A stretch of 64,000 bases of DNA from Pipra filicauda (lineage: Eukaryota > Chordata > Aves > Passeriformes > Pipridae), in contig NW_024104355.1 of assembly GCF_003945595.2 (NCBI RefSeq), forward strand, positions 1,362,943-1,426,942, in the 5' to 3' direction. Numbering within the stretch: position 1 is the stretch's first letter; each line of letters begins with the position of its first letter. The translations under genes and the position numbers were made by a program. Below, piece after piece: positions 36,411 to 48,010 of this stretch. A model generated the notes under the pieces. It saw only the letters and a list, made by a program, of their open reading frames with translations, made no database searches and was not told where the DNA came from.

Positions 36411-39400
36411 AGCATTTGGACCATGCTTTGGGGTTTAATCAGTTGTGCAGGGTAGGTGGGAGTCTGTTTCTTTAGTGTGCTGTAGAGGAAAGAGAGAGGT
36501 ATTTTGGTGCCCTGAGCATCCCTTTGCCCCAGGCACTGTCCTCAGCTGCAGCTACAGCTCCTCCTCCTGGGCAGCCCCAGCTTGGTCAGCCATATTTTAT
36601 ACCCTCTCTCACTTCCCCTCCTGTGATTTGCAGGGAGCTACTGGTAGTAGCTCAAGAACAGACTAGAGCTTTGTAGCAGCCAGCATCATTTGGAGTTTAT
36701 GGAATATTTAGTGGCAAATTATACCTTGCATTTTATTGACTAGTTCTGTCTCGTATGCCAGTTTTGTGCTGCAGTGCATCCCCCAGGTTACTCCACGTGG
36801 TAATAACAGTATGTGCTCTGCCTTGTATACGTTAATTTTAAATTATGTTTACACAGTTCATGATGTGAATCAATTGAAGCTTGACATTCTTATTTCAGGG
36901 TAGAAATAGCTAGTCAATATCAGCTGATATTATTGATTGGGCTTTTTGCATGTCTGTTATGCAAACTATACAGGTAATGAATATCAATGTACAAGAGTCT
37001 GCTGAAATGTTTTATAGTCAAAAGCACGGAGGCTGAACATGGAAGGCAGTCTCCCATGTTGGAAAGCATTTGCCAGTATTTTGGTACAATAGATTCATCT
37101 GTAATCTAAAGTATATATAAAAAATGAAATGTGAAATACTCTGTCTTAAAGGGAAAACATGAACATATGTTTCATAGTACACTTCTGACATGTGGTGTCT
37201 CACACTCCAGAGCGACTTTTTTTTAACATGGGATGCAGAGCTGGTGTGAGAGCTGTGGAGTTTCCAGGCAAAAGCAGAGGCACATGAAGTCTCTCTTCTA
37301 GCTCTACTCTACTGTCTTGTACTGCTACCTCCTCCAAATCTGGCAGACCTTCTGCCCTGTCCTTAGTCATTTGAGATCCTAAGTGCTTGCTCTGGTTCTT
37401 ATCTTTAAAACTTGATCTAATCAGGTACATATTTCAAGGAGACAGGATTGAATAGTAATTGGAAATGGACAATATGTCATTACTGTAAATCAGGATTACT
37501 AAGCATTATCATAATGTCACATCATCATAATGACACTATTTGTAGAAGAAGAGACCAAATCTGTGGCTAGTAAGAGAAAATTAAGATTAATCATAAGCCA
37601 ACTGTTGGCTTTATAACAGGGCCCCTGCAGCAGTCATGGAGTACAGCTGGGCTGTCTTGGGAGAAGAACAGGGACAGAGCTGTGACTCTGGAAGATGACA
37701 TGTGGCTCCATACTCCCTGAAACATGGCATGGAAGAATTAGTTGGTACTTCCTGACTAACAGTAGATTGACTGTGCTGAGTGGTGTGCCAGCCGTGATTG
37801 CAGCACAGGAGCCAAATCTATTGTTTGTAATATAAAATCCCTCTGTTTTGCTTCTCTTATTTTGTTAACAGCCTGTAAATATGTCTATACATGTCCCAAG
37901 CAGATGTGAACTTACTTCACTGATGCTGCAGCCTTACTTGAAGCTACATAGCCATGCTAATGTGTCAACAACCTACAGCAACAAAAAAAATTGATTCTCA
38001 GCAAAGCTTATTAGCTTGGGCCCAGCTCAATGCAAGCATGGCAGTTTAGCTTTCATTCAGATCTTCTAGCTCTAGCTAACTCCAAGTGTGGGCAGAATAT
38101 GATAATGAAGTATAGAAAATGCCATGTAGACATAACTTAGTTTCTCATGATCTTTAGAAACATAATATTCTTTTAACACTTCGATTTGAGAGTGGGTAAC
38201 AAAAGGAAGCAAACAGATGAATCAACTCTCCTGTTTAGAATGGGATTCCTCCTAGAAAAGTTGTGTGGTTTATATTTTAGGGTTCCTCATATGAAAACAG
38301 GCATGCCCATGCTGTCACTTCTTTGGAACCTAGAATGGCATTCTATGGTCTTGAGATAAACTTCCCATTCTTGCAAATAGAGAAGCTAATAAGGTTCCAA
38401 GCACAGGGTACCAGGAGACCGATTTTTCTATCTTGATGGCAATAAGGAAAGAATAATACTGAAATGTTACATACACATTAAGCTACAAGTGACTGTAGCA
38501 CAGTTTACATTGGAAAATAAGAAGTACCTCCATGGGAATAAAAAGCTTTTGCTTCCATCCACAAGGGGATAGAACCTTGCCCCTGTGAAGCATACTTGGG
38601 ATTGCTGACATAAGGGCCACCAGCCTTTATTTTTGTCTCTCATAAATAAATGAAGTTAGAAATGCAGAATGGTGGTGTATCTAAATTTAGAGACGTGAAC
38701 ACTAATATTGTTCCGCATTGCCTACATTGCTTCTTAATCCTTTATGGAAGATTAAAGAACAGGCATTTTGATTTTTGTTCAATGTTCTATGATGAACTTG
38801 AAGAATATTGAAAAAAAATTTGAATTCTCCCTTGACACTATTTCATCTAACTGAATCCCAATGATTTTTTATTTAAATACTGAACTTCAGTTTCTTTTCT
38901 ACTTTTAATCTGTCTCATGAATGCCATTCATTTTACCTGTGCTATGATTTTCTGGAATGATCATATTGTAGAATTATTAAATATAAAGACCTTTGCCTTA
39001 TCAGGCTTATCAACAGTTATTGGAGAGTGAGTTTTTTAATCTTTCTTGAAGAAAACAGAATGCTTTTAAAGTTGGGTAGTTTAGGGGTAAACGTATTGGT
39101 TTTAAGGTGAAGTGGTATTCCAATTAGTGGCAGACTGTTACAGTTACTAGTTACCCTCTACCAAATACATTTCTTTGTTTACCAAAAACGCCAAATTTTT
39201 TATCTGCATATAAGAAAAAAAACAAACCATCTGAAGTGGCTGCACCTGGGAGGTGTTGACTGCTTCGACAAAATGCTTCCTATGGGCTTGGTGTAGTTGG
39301 TCCATATTACCTTCAGGATCATGTCATTAGATATCCCTTAATGATTACAGTATTCTGGGGTATTTTCTCTTTCTATGTCACTTTAGGTGACGTCATTAGA

Positions 39401-41115
39401 AAATGTTGTTAAGTTTTAAGACACAACCTTCTCAAAGCACCAAACTAATAAGGAAGATGCTAGTAATGCTAGTAACATTTTCCTAACATTTCACTTTCTC
39501 CTCATTCTCCTTCTTCTCCTTCTCTTTATTCTCCTCCTCCTCTTTCTTTTTATGAACTGAGTTTGCAGGTGACAATTTGGAAGACTGTATTTGTGTGTTT
39601 CAAGTAATTCTGCATTTGTCATCCAAGAATCTAACAAGAGAGAAAAGAAGGTGTCTGATGGCTTTTGGTGTAAAAAAATGGCCATTGGTAGGTTAAATTC
39701 AGACTTGTATGCCTCTCTTCTGTCAGTGGACCAACAGAAAGGAATATTGTATAAAGTGCTTACTTGGCTGGCAACCTCTTTGGGAAAAAATTCATAATCA
39801 GTCATTCAATTGTACTATGCATAAATCCACACTTATGAGGCACCACTTATTTTCAATTATTTGGCTTAAAAAAAGAGGTATGCAACTGTATACCAGTTAA
39901 GGGTCCTCCTATACTTCGTAGGACATTCAGAGTTGCAGTTATCTAAAAAATAGATTAGAGGAGATGAAACCTGTATTTCCACCAATCCCGCTGCTTGGGT
40001 ATTCAAGGAAGATGAGCTGCTGTCTTCAAACTGGCAGTTCCCCAAGAGCCGTTATTTGGAACTCTGAACAGAAGAAACAGACTTGGGTTTACTTGGTATA
40101 TTCATGTGTTTAAGTCATCTCTGTCATGTTTATCTTGTGCAGATTGCATTGAAGGCAGTTGCTGCTCACGTATGTGTTGCTTTTTTTCCTCCATTATGTA
40201 TGCAATATGTGCATGAGAAGAGTTTTGGAGAACAGGTGGGAATGACACAGCCATGTGTTGAAAGTATATTCATAGATTACAGAGCCAAGAAGGAAGGCTG
40301 AAACAGTCTTAGTTGACTTCTTACATAATGCTCTTCTGTACTTGCATAAAATAGTTTCAGGGGAAACATCCCGTTTTGATTTAACCATTTATTTCCTTAG
40401 CTGTTATTCAGTAGCCATCACTACCAAGGGCCTCATTTCTCCTGAGGAGAAATGTTGAAACAGGAAGATGGTGGTAGGATGTTGAATTTAAAAAAAAAAA
40501 AAACCACACCCCATCAATGACTGTATTCCTCTCCAGGCCCGCGCACCTGTCCTTGCCCTCTTTGTAGTCTGGCAATTGAAAGTCTTTACTTCAAATTTCT
40601 TGCCATTCTTTTTAAATTTTCTTCAGCTGTTTTGTAGCAGACCCCTTGCATTTTACTTACATTTTCTTTTACCCTGTGAGCTGACAATCCAGTCTCTGTT
40701 CCTCCAACGATTTGGCTTCTGCCTCTAGTTTTCAGTGGTAATTCTGTTTCCTCTCTCTGTACTCTTTGTGCCCAACCTCTATTCCTGCCCTCCCCATCTC
40801 AGCCTTGATTTTGTATATCAAACGAGGAAAAAAATTGTCTTTTAGATCTGTGTTTCTTTAAATAGTTCACAGCTTTGGCCATTTTCATGTGTCTCCCTCT
40901 TTCAGTGATGCAGCTTAGTCACTGCATTAATTTCTAATTCTTTTTCTTGTAATGACTTTTCTTGCATTTGCAGATACGTATTTTCTGATCCAGACCTGCC
41001 AATAATCCTGAAGGTAACATGGGCCAACAATATCATGCCCACATGAAGTATTTTGTCGAAACAGCCACCACCTTTCAAGTGCAACTGCTTCAGATGAAAT
41101 TGTTTTTACTTGTAG
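36411..41115. other. Intergenic DNA, no gene recognised
   Basis: The sequence is unique-looking. It holds a 16-bp perfect palindrome with neighbouring FOX- and PBX-like motifs near 36,860-36,945 and a pyrimidine-rich tract at 39490-39550 (CTCCTTCTTCTCC type). Short ORFs have no domain signal; the Arg/Lys-rich minus-strand frame at 39.5 kb is produced by the CT tract. Confidence 0.5.
39490..39550. repeat. Pyrimidine-rich (CTTCTC-type) low-complexity tract
   Basis: About 60 bp are almost entirely C and T, with CTC and CTT units. On the minus strand it gives an artefactual run of Arg and Lys codons. Confidence 0.85.
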
Positions 41116-41180
41116 AACATAGAATCACAGAATAGATAAAAATGAAGTACTCTAGAATCATATAATAGACAAAAGGAGCC
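41116..41180 (-). mobile_element. Possible CR1 tail remnant
   Basis: ACATAGAATCACAGAATAG resembles the terminal octamers of a minus-strand CR1, but the usual GGAAGGGACC block does not follow. It may be a very decayed tail or chance. Confidence 0.3.
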
Positions 41181-44100
41181 TCACTAGTGAATTTTTCTTC
41201 TACCAAATGTGGGAGGGAGACTGCCCCATCTGGTTTTGTCATCTCTCTTTTTCTTCTGCTTTCTGTATTCCTGAATCTACTGATTTAAATATCTCTCCAA
41301 CCTATTTCTGCTTCTCAGGTGTACCTGTTTTTTCCCCACTTGCTAAGATGGAAACCACCCCTCTTCTCAGACTCTAATAAACAAACCTCATCCCAGAACT
41401 CTCCTTCAGCTCCAGTTCTCGTGGGTGTTTTGTAATCAGTATTTTGAATTCAATTACTTCCCTTTTCCTGATTTTTTAAAACACTTTTTTTTCTTTCCCT
41501 GGCCTGATGCAGGAGAGACGAGTCTATTCAGCACCATGAATTGATAAACTTAGTTTGGCTTGTTACAGGTTGTGGAGAGCTTAAAGCATATTCAAAATTT
41601 ATCCTAGAAGACACTCAAACAGTAATGTGTGTCAAAAAAAGAGGAAGTTTTCTTGATACTTTTTTTCATGCCTCCTAAGAAATACAGAGCATGAATCTTG
41701 TCTGACAGTTGCTGCTCCCCTAGAAGGAATAAAGAAAATATCCTGCACTCTGGATATATTTGTGAGAGTATCCCAAAACCTTTCTGCAATAGGGAGCTGG
41801 GACCAGCCACTAGAAGGCAACATGATCCCACAAACAGCCAAAGGTAGTATTCCCTCAGAGCTACTTAAATTGAAACCTGAACTTCTACTCAATAAAATCA
41901 CTTTTGTCATTTGTATGTGTAATTAGTAGGGGATCTATTAAAAATGCAGCATTTTTCTTGGGCAGTGATTGCAGCAGTGCAGCGTTTGAGAGGCACATCA
42001 TGAGGAGGGGCAATGGTCACTGGTGGCACACAGGTGTTCAGTCTTGTGCTTTATCAGCATTTACTGTATTTATAATCAGCTGTGTTTGCAAAGCAGGCTG
42101 ATGACATTTTATTGGAAAATAGTTAAATACTGAAAATAGTCTCTTGATCATTCACAGTTTCTTAGACCTGAAGTTCTGTAGTACTTTGTGAAGGGGATTT
42201 GCTGTGCCAGCTTGCTTTTCTGAGCTATCAGTAGCAAATAACTTGTCCCTGTCAGGAATTTAATGATACCAAAGCATAGTTAATATATCCCTATGTCTGG
42301 GTCGATATACAGCTAGAAAATAGATGCAGCACTCCTGCTTCACCTTTTCCTTTTCATCTGTCTTGTAGCTGAGAGACCCAACAGATGGTCCTTTCCGTGT
42401 CTGTGTGTTAAAAGTGTAGTGTAAGAGACACCACTAATATTTTCTGCCTTTTAATTTTGAAGAAAACATGTAAATGGAGGAAATCTTATTCTGTGGATTT
42501 AAAGAAGAAAACCCAGTTAGCATGGCTCTCTAGTCTCAGAGTGCTGCCCCAAACCAAGTCCCTTACAGCACCTAAAGGGACCAACTTGATCTTTTGTCAC
42601 CTGTTTTTGGGGTGCCAGTGACATATTTTGCTTTTTTTTCTAGCGTTCACCTGGAATTCCACTCTCTTTGCTGTAATAAGTTGGTTTCTCTCTGTGGCTT
42701 TTGTCTTACATGTGAATAACAAGTACCTTTCTTCACATTTATGCCTTTTTACTCACTTGTGCCTCATGTGCAGCCTCTTCAGGCACCTGCCACTGGTTGG
42801 AGGCTGGAAGAGATGCCATGGTATCCCTCAGAGCATGTCTTCTTCAACAACATAAAGGGAAGGGAAAAAAACCCCACCTGAGGGGAAATATCCTGGCAGC
42901 AGATAAGCAACTCCTCCTCCTCGCTGTTCCTCTTGATTTGGTAAATTTGCGGATCCAGGCAAGTATATTTACTGTAGAATCTAATAAGATGCCAAGATTT
43001 AATTGAACTTGAAAGGGGAATGATAAAATAATTGTGTATGGCTTTGAGAGTACCAGCTCGCCTGTTACAAGTCATGATACATAGTTTTCTTATGTTTGAT
43101 GGCTCTACCTAACAAAAATTAGGCATTTTACGCAACTTCTCTCCTTAGAGAATGAAAAGCCCTGTCCTGTACCAAGCCTTTGGATCCTCAGAAATAACTT
43201 AGAATTGTTCTGTACTGTATCAAAGAACTCTACAAGTGGCAGACATTTGGCTATCGTGCCATAGTAAATTTTTTTTCATTATTATTGGGCCTGTATGTCT
43301 GGGGTGTTCTGTGTGCATGCACATGTCTGTGTGATGAGAATCATCCATAAACTAGAAATCTAATTAGGGAGACTTTCACATCTCCTGGCTAAAATACTCC
43401 TGAGATGAGGGCAGGGCAAACCTCTGCTGCTGAAGGACAAATCAATACTGATAGACTCTGACTAATCCCTGAGGCTGCTGTGTGGGGGGAGGGCAGGGTT
43501 ACTTGTGTGCCCGCTGGCTGGCTGGGAGACAGGGTCAGGGTTTTGCTCAGGCAGGTGCAGAACCTGTTGTTTATTTAACAAGGTTGGCAGCAGCTGCTGC
43601 TACTGCTTCGGAGCAATTAAAGAATGTGTTGTTGGGTAGGAGGTTGCCAGGTGCCGGCTGTCCTATATGCTATGACAAGCAGGGCAAAATTTCATGCAAA
43701 CACCTGCCAGCATCCCAGGCAAACCTGAACTAACGGGCCATTATGTACCTGCCATTAAGCCATTTGTGGGTTTAGCTGAGAGCAACACGTGCATGCCAGC
43801 TATCTCCAAGCAAGGGCTTGGAGAGATAAGATATACCCGTGTTTCCTTGCCTCCAACAGATGCCAGGCCAGGATGTTTGAGAAACACCAACAACCACTTC
43901 AGACTTTATCCTCTCCAACACATGGGGCCCAGCCCATGTATGGGGTGAACAAGTGCTCTGCTGGTGATGGCAGGAGGAAGGTACAATGCACGTGGTGGAA
44001 CTCTGACACGGACCAGACCTGCCAACCACAGCCTGATGTTTCAGCATTGAGTAGTTTTTCCTCATGGAACCTGGGTTTTGGGTGGACTTTCTGGCCTCCA

Positions 44101-46649
44101 CATGCATGGCAGGCAGGCTTATAGGTTAGCCCCTCAGCTTCTTTATGAGTGCGTATACGATCTCTACTCTGTTAACTGAAATTGCTACAATTAGTGTCAT
44201 TAGTCACAAGTGTCCCCCTGAAAAGAACAGAAGCTTCTACAGAAAAAAATATGCCTCTGAAATATTTAAAAGTATATCTTACAATGATTAATACACTTCT
44301 GAAATGCATGTGATGCATAATGCTTCTGTTACTTCAGTGTATGAGACACCCAGATATTCTGCTGCTGTTGTCCTCTGAGAGCATAACTCAGGGAATGAGG
44401 CCAAAAAGGGTTACAGGCTGAACCTTCCTTGGGGTGACTCAGAACTAGTCTCTCAGAGCAACTCTACACACTGTCTGTGGCTAATGGCCCTCAAGGGACC
44501 ATGGACCAGCCAGAAATGGCAAAATGACAGGAGGGATGTAGCCCCTGCCCTCCTGTCCTGAATGATGCTGTAAGAGCAGACAGGAGGTCTGGTACTGGTA
44601 GGGGGGCTTTTCCATCTGGGGAGAGGGTCCTGCAACTTACAGAAATACAACAAGTAATAGCAATCATAACATAAGGAGGGGGAACCAGTACGTAGAAGGC
44701 TTTTCAATTAATTTCCATACGTTAGACCATAAGAGTTTATTTTTCCTTTGTGCTTTAGCACATAAATTGGTGCTCTGCTTTATGAAGTTTGAGGCAGTCT
44801 GCGGATTGGTGTTTTGAATTGTGTTTTGTTCTGAAAGGAAAAGTAAAAAGCTTACTCAGAATGTAATTGTGGCAACAGTTTCTTAAATTGCTGACCTCAC
44901 TGAATTAATGAATCCAGCACTAGTGACAGTGCTGCAGCCAGTGACCTACCCCCTCCCTGCAAGCGCCATCCAATCACTCCTGTTTTCAACTCTGCGTACA
45001 CTCTGTGACTGTTTCCGCATTTAAGCAGATGGATTGTGTGCACACGTATGGATAATTGGGCATTTTGGTCTGTTCAATTAAATGATAGAAATTCACATAT
45101 TTGAAAGATGTTAGAGGTTCCTTTTGTTTTGCAATAAGACAATCCTGATATTATTAGTAGACTAGTGTTCCAGGAGTAAGTTATCTATGTTCCTTCATGG
45201 GAAGTGAATGACTCTAATTCAGGCTCAATTTCTGTGTATGGTGTATGTTTGCAACAGCAATTATTATATATGCATTTTTCTTCTTCATTGGAAGGAAAAC
45301 CTGCAGTCTCTTGCCCCCTGCAGTTTTTAGTGAATACTGTACATAAATGATTTATTCTTTTCTTTTAGAGAGGGCTTTACTCTGCATGGCATCTGTCACC
45401 TTGGGATTTCCCCCTCCCCCTCTCGCAGAAAGTAGCAGGAAGCTGTTTGACTCAATCTAAGCACAACTGAAAATTGGTTGTATTAATTCCATCAAGCTTC
45501 AACTACTCTTTAACATTCTCTTTCATCTGGTGAGGACCTTCATTAATATGCACCACTTGTGATTAAGGTAGCACTTATAGGACCATCACAGGATTATGTG
45601 CAGATTGCTACACTTCAGAAATAGTGCCCTGTCAGTCATCCACAAAATTCAGATTTCCAGAATTTAAAAAAGAATACTTAAAATCTTAAAAAAGGGGTTT
45701 TGAATAACTTTTTTATTTTCAATCAAGAAAATCATGCCAATAATTCCTCTCTAACACATGATCTCTTCGTTTGTTGTGGCATGGAGATAAGCAGTGAGAC
45801 AACATTTCAACTGAAGGATGTGTTGCCCAACACATAAATTAGGATGGATCACGGAAACTAACTTATAAGAAGTCCCAGCTCAGTGGGATGCTAGGGTTCG
45901 TTGCTGGTAGCTCTTCTTCAGAGGAGAAATAACTGTGTTCCATTAGGTAGCACACAGCAGTAACTGTTAGCAAATGCTATGTATTGTGACTTTTACTTTT
46001 TTTATTATTTTTATTTTTTAAACGAAGTTCAAAGTAGCATTCTGAAACAGAGCCATCAGGTGAACTTCTGTGTAAAGGCCAAAGAAATGCAGTTCCTGGC
46101 ATGAGATAAAAGACAGAAATAAAATGGGTAACAGGACAGAGAAACTTTGGAAGTAGATGATTCCAGCAAGGCAAAGCAAAGCAGAGGTCGATGGGGAAGA
46201 AGATTAAAGTAGAATAGGAGAAGTAATCAAAGGAGGTCTCAAGCTGTTGGAGGGTAAACTGCATGTTTCTGAGAAGCGAGTCTTTGAATCGGTAAATATA
46301 CTTAGTGTAGTTATGCCTTTTCTGGTGGTCAAAACTGCTCACACTGAAGTGAGTTCAAAGATTTCAACAGATGCAAAACTGAGTCTGCAAAGAGCCTTGG
46401 CAGCATTACCACTGGAAATGGCAAGTGTTACCCACTGGGGCTTTGCTGATCACAAAGAAGAGCTGCAAAATAGCATCCAACACAAAGCACACACAGCTTA
46501 ACCACGAATGGCTCATGAGAACCCCCTTTTTTCAGGTGTGACATTACCAGAGGACCCAGTGCCAACCACAGGTTGCTGGCACTTCAGTGGGGAGATGAGG
46601 AGGTACATAGGACAGGTCATCACAAGCCTGCAAAATGCTTCAGTGCACG
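41181..46649. other. Intergenic DNA, including a GC-richer part at 43.4-44.1 kb
   Basis: No gene is recognised. The 43,380-44,130 stretch is richer in G and C and open in several frames on both strands, but without a domain or splice support. A CTCF-like core is at 41807-41819. An A-T-rich region with TTTTATTTTTATTATT runs lies at 45995-46022. Confidence 0.5.
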
Positions 46650-46828
46650 ATCATCATAGAATTATGATGATCAGAGAATAGTTTAGGCTGAAAGAGACCC
46701 CAAAGACCATCCAGCTCCAACCCTCCTGCCATGGGCAGGGACACATTTCAATAGACCAGGTTGCTCAGCGTCCCATTAACCTGGCCTTGAACACTCCCAG
46801 GGATCGGGCATCCTCAATTTCTGGGTGT
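46650..46828 (-). mobile_element. CR1 LINE 3' fragment
   Basis: On the plus strand it shows CATCATAGAATTATGATGATCAGAGAATAGTTTAGGC, then CCAAAGACCATCCAGCTCCAACC, CCTGCCATGGGCAGGGAC and CCTGGCCTTGAACACTCCCAGGGA. This is the end of a minus-strand CR1, similar in type to the copy near 20 kb. It is decayed and non-coding. Confidence 0.9.
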
Positions 46829-48010
46829 CTTGCAGAGAGAGAGACTTCAAAAAGGGAAGATAGGAAGCATACAGATGCATCAAAGTGTAAGGTGAAGCTA
46901 ATATGCCTGCACTGAGGTTGGAAGCACAGTAACTTGTTTAATGAGAACAGTACCGAGAATCTAACTTTATTTCAGCCTAAAGTAATAATTTCTATTTCAG
47001 TTATTTGGCAATACAATTCTATGTCATGTGGAGGCCAGAGCAAAGGATCAGGGCTGGGATGTGAGAACACATTTATGAAAGAGAGTTTTCAGGAATGTAG
47101 TGGCATGAATTCCATCTGAACCAAGAAACCAAGAAAAAAGTGGCTTCCTATGAGGAGGAGTGCCCTTGAATACAGGATTTATTTTTTTTTTCTGCCCACT
47201 GTGCCTATAAAAGGACAACTCTGGCTTTACAGAATAGCCCACCTGCTCTGCTGGAGGGTGGATGGGTGCAAGGGTAGAAAGAAGTGTTAGTTCAGAACTC
47301 CTGATGGAGTTCTTTACCTGTTCAGCAGGGGTGTTACAACATGTTCAGTGGATGGACAAGTTCCAGGTTATCTCCCTGGAGAAGAAAGGAGAACAAAAAA
47401 ATGACTAGGAGGATGAGATTATCTGTAAGCAACAGACAGAAGGGAGTTCAAGTGGGACCCTGCAGGTTCATGCTGAACTACAGACTAAATGCCTTCTTCA
47501 GCATGTGGACAGGCACATGGAGCCTGACTGCTCTCACTGATGGGCTGTGAGCAATGGACTGGAGATGTGCTTTGTGCTGCATGTGTACACAACGATGCAC
47601 TGAGCTGGAAATCATTTACAGGGGCCTTTTTGGCTGAGGGGTTAGGAGAAAGGAAGGAAAGTGAGACAGACAAGGCATTAGAAATAGGAAAGGCAACAAA
47701 AGGTGAGATGGGAGCTTATGGCTGAAGTTTCTCTTCTCAGACCACATAGACCACTTGGAACTGGGAATTGCTTTCCCTGCCCTTAAACTCAAATATTTGT
47801 GTTTGTGCAAAGTATAATTTAAGGGGAAATCCAATGATTTTTATAAAGATATTGCAATTTGTGTATCAATTTGCATTGTATTACTTATTTGCATACCAAT
47901 CCCCCTTAGTTGCTCATCCTGCATTTAAAAATGTCACATATGTTATATCTATAAGCAAAACCACCATTTAATCATTGGACCATGTACTATTTGTTCATGA
48001 AAGGAATATT
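46829..48010. other. Intergenic DNA, nothing recognised
   Basis: Only short unsupported open frames and a T-run (47178-47191) are seen. Confidence 0.5.

Noticed and set aside
39491..39805. Minus-strand 104-codon frame ending in an Arg/Lys-rich run
   Set aside because: The basic tail is the translation of a CT-rich simple tract. The rest shows no domain.
45977..46501. Opposing 121-codon minus and 84-codon plus frames
   Set aside because: They overlap on opposite strands with no domain in either, and an AT-rich low-complexity run sits at the end of the minus frame.
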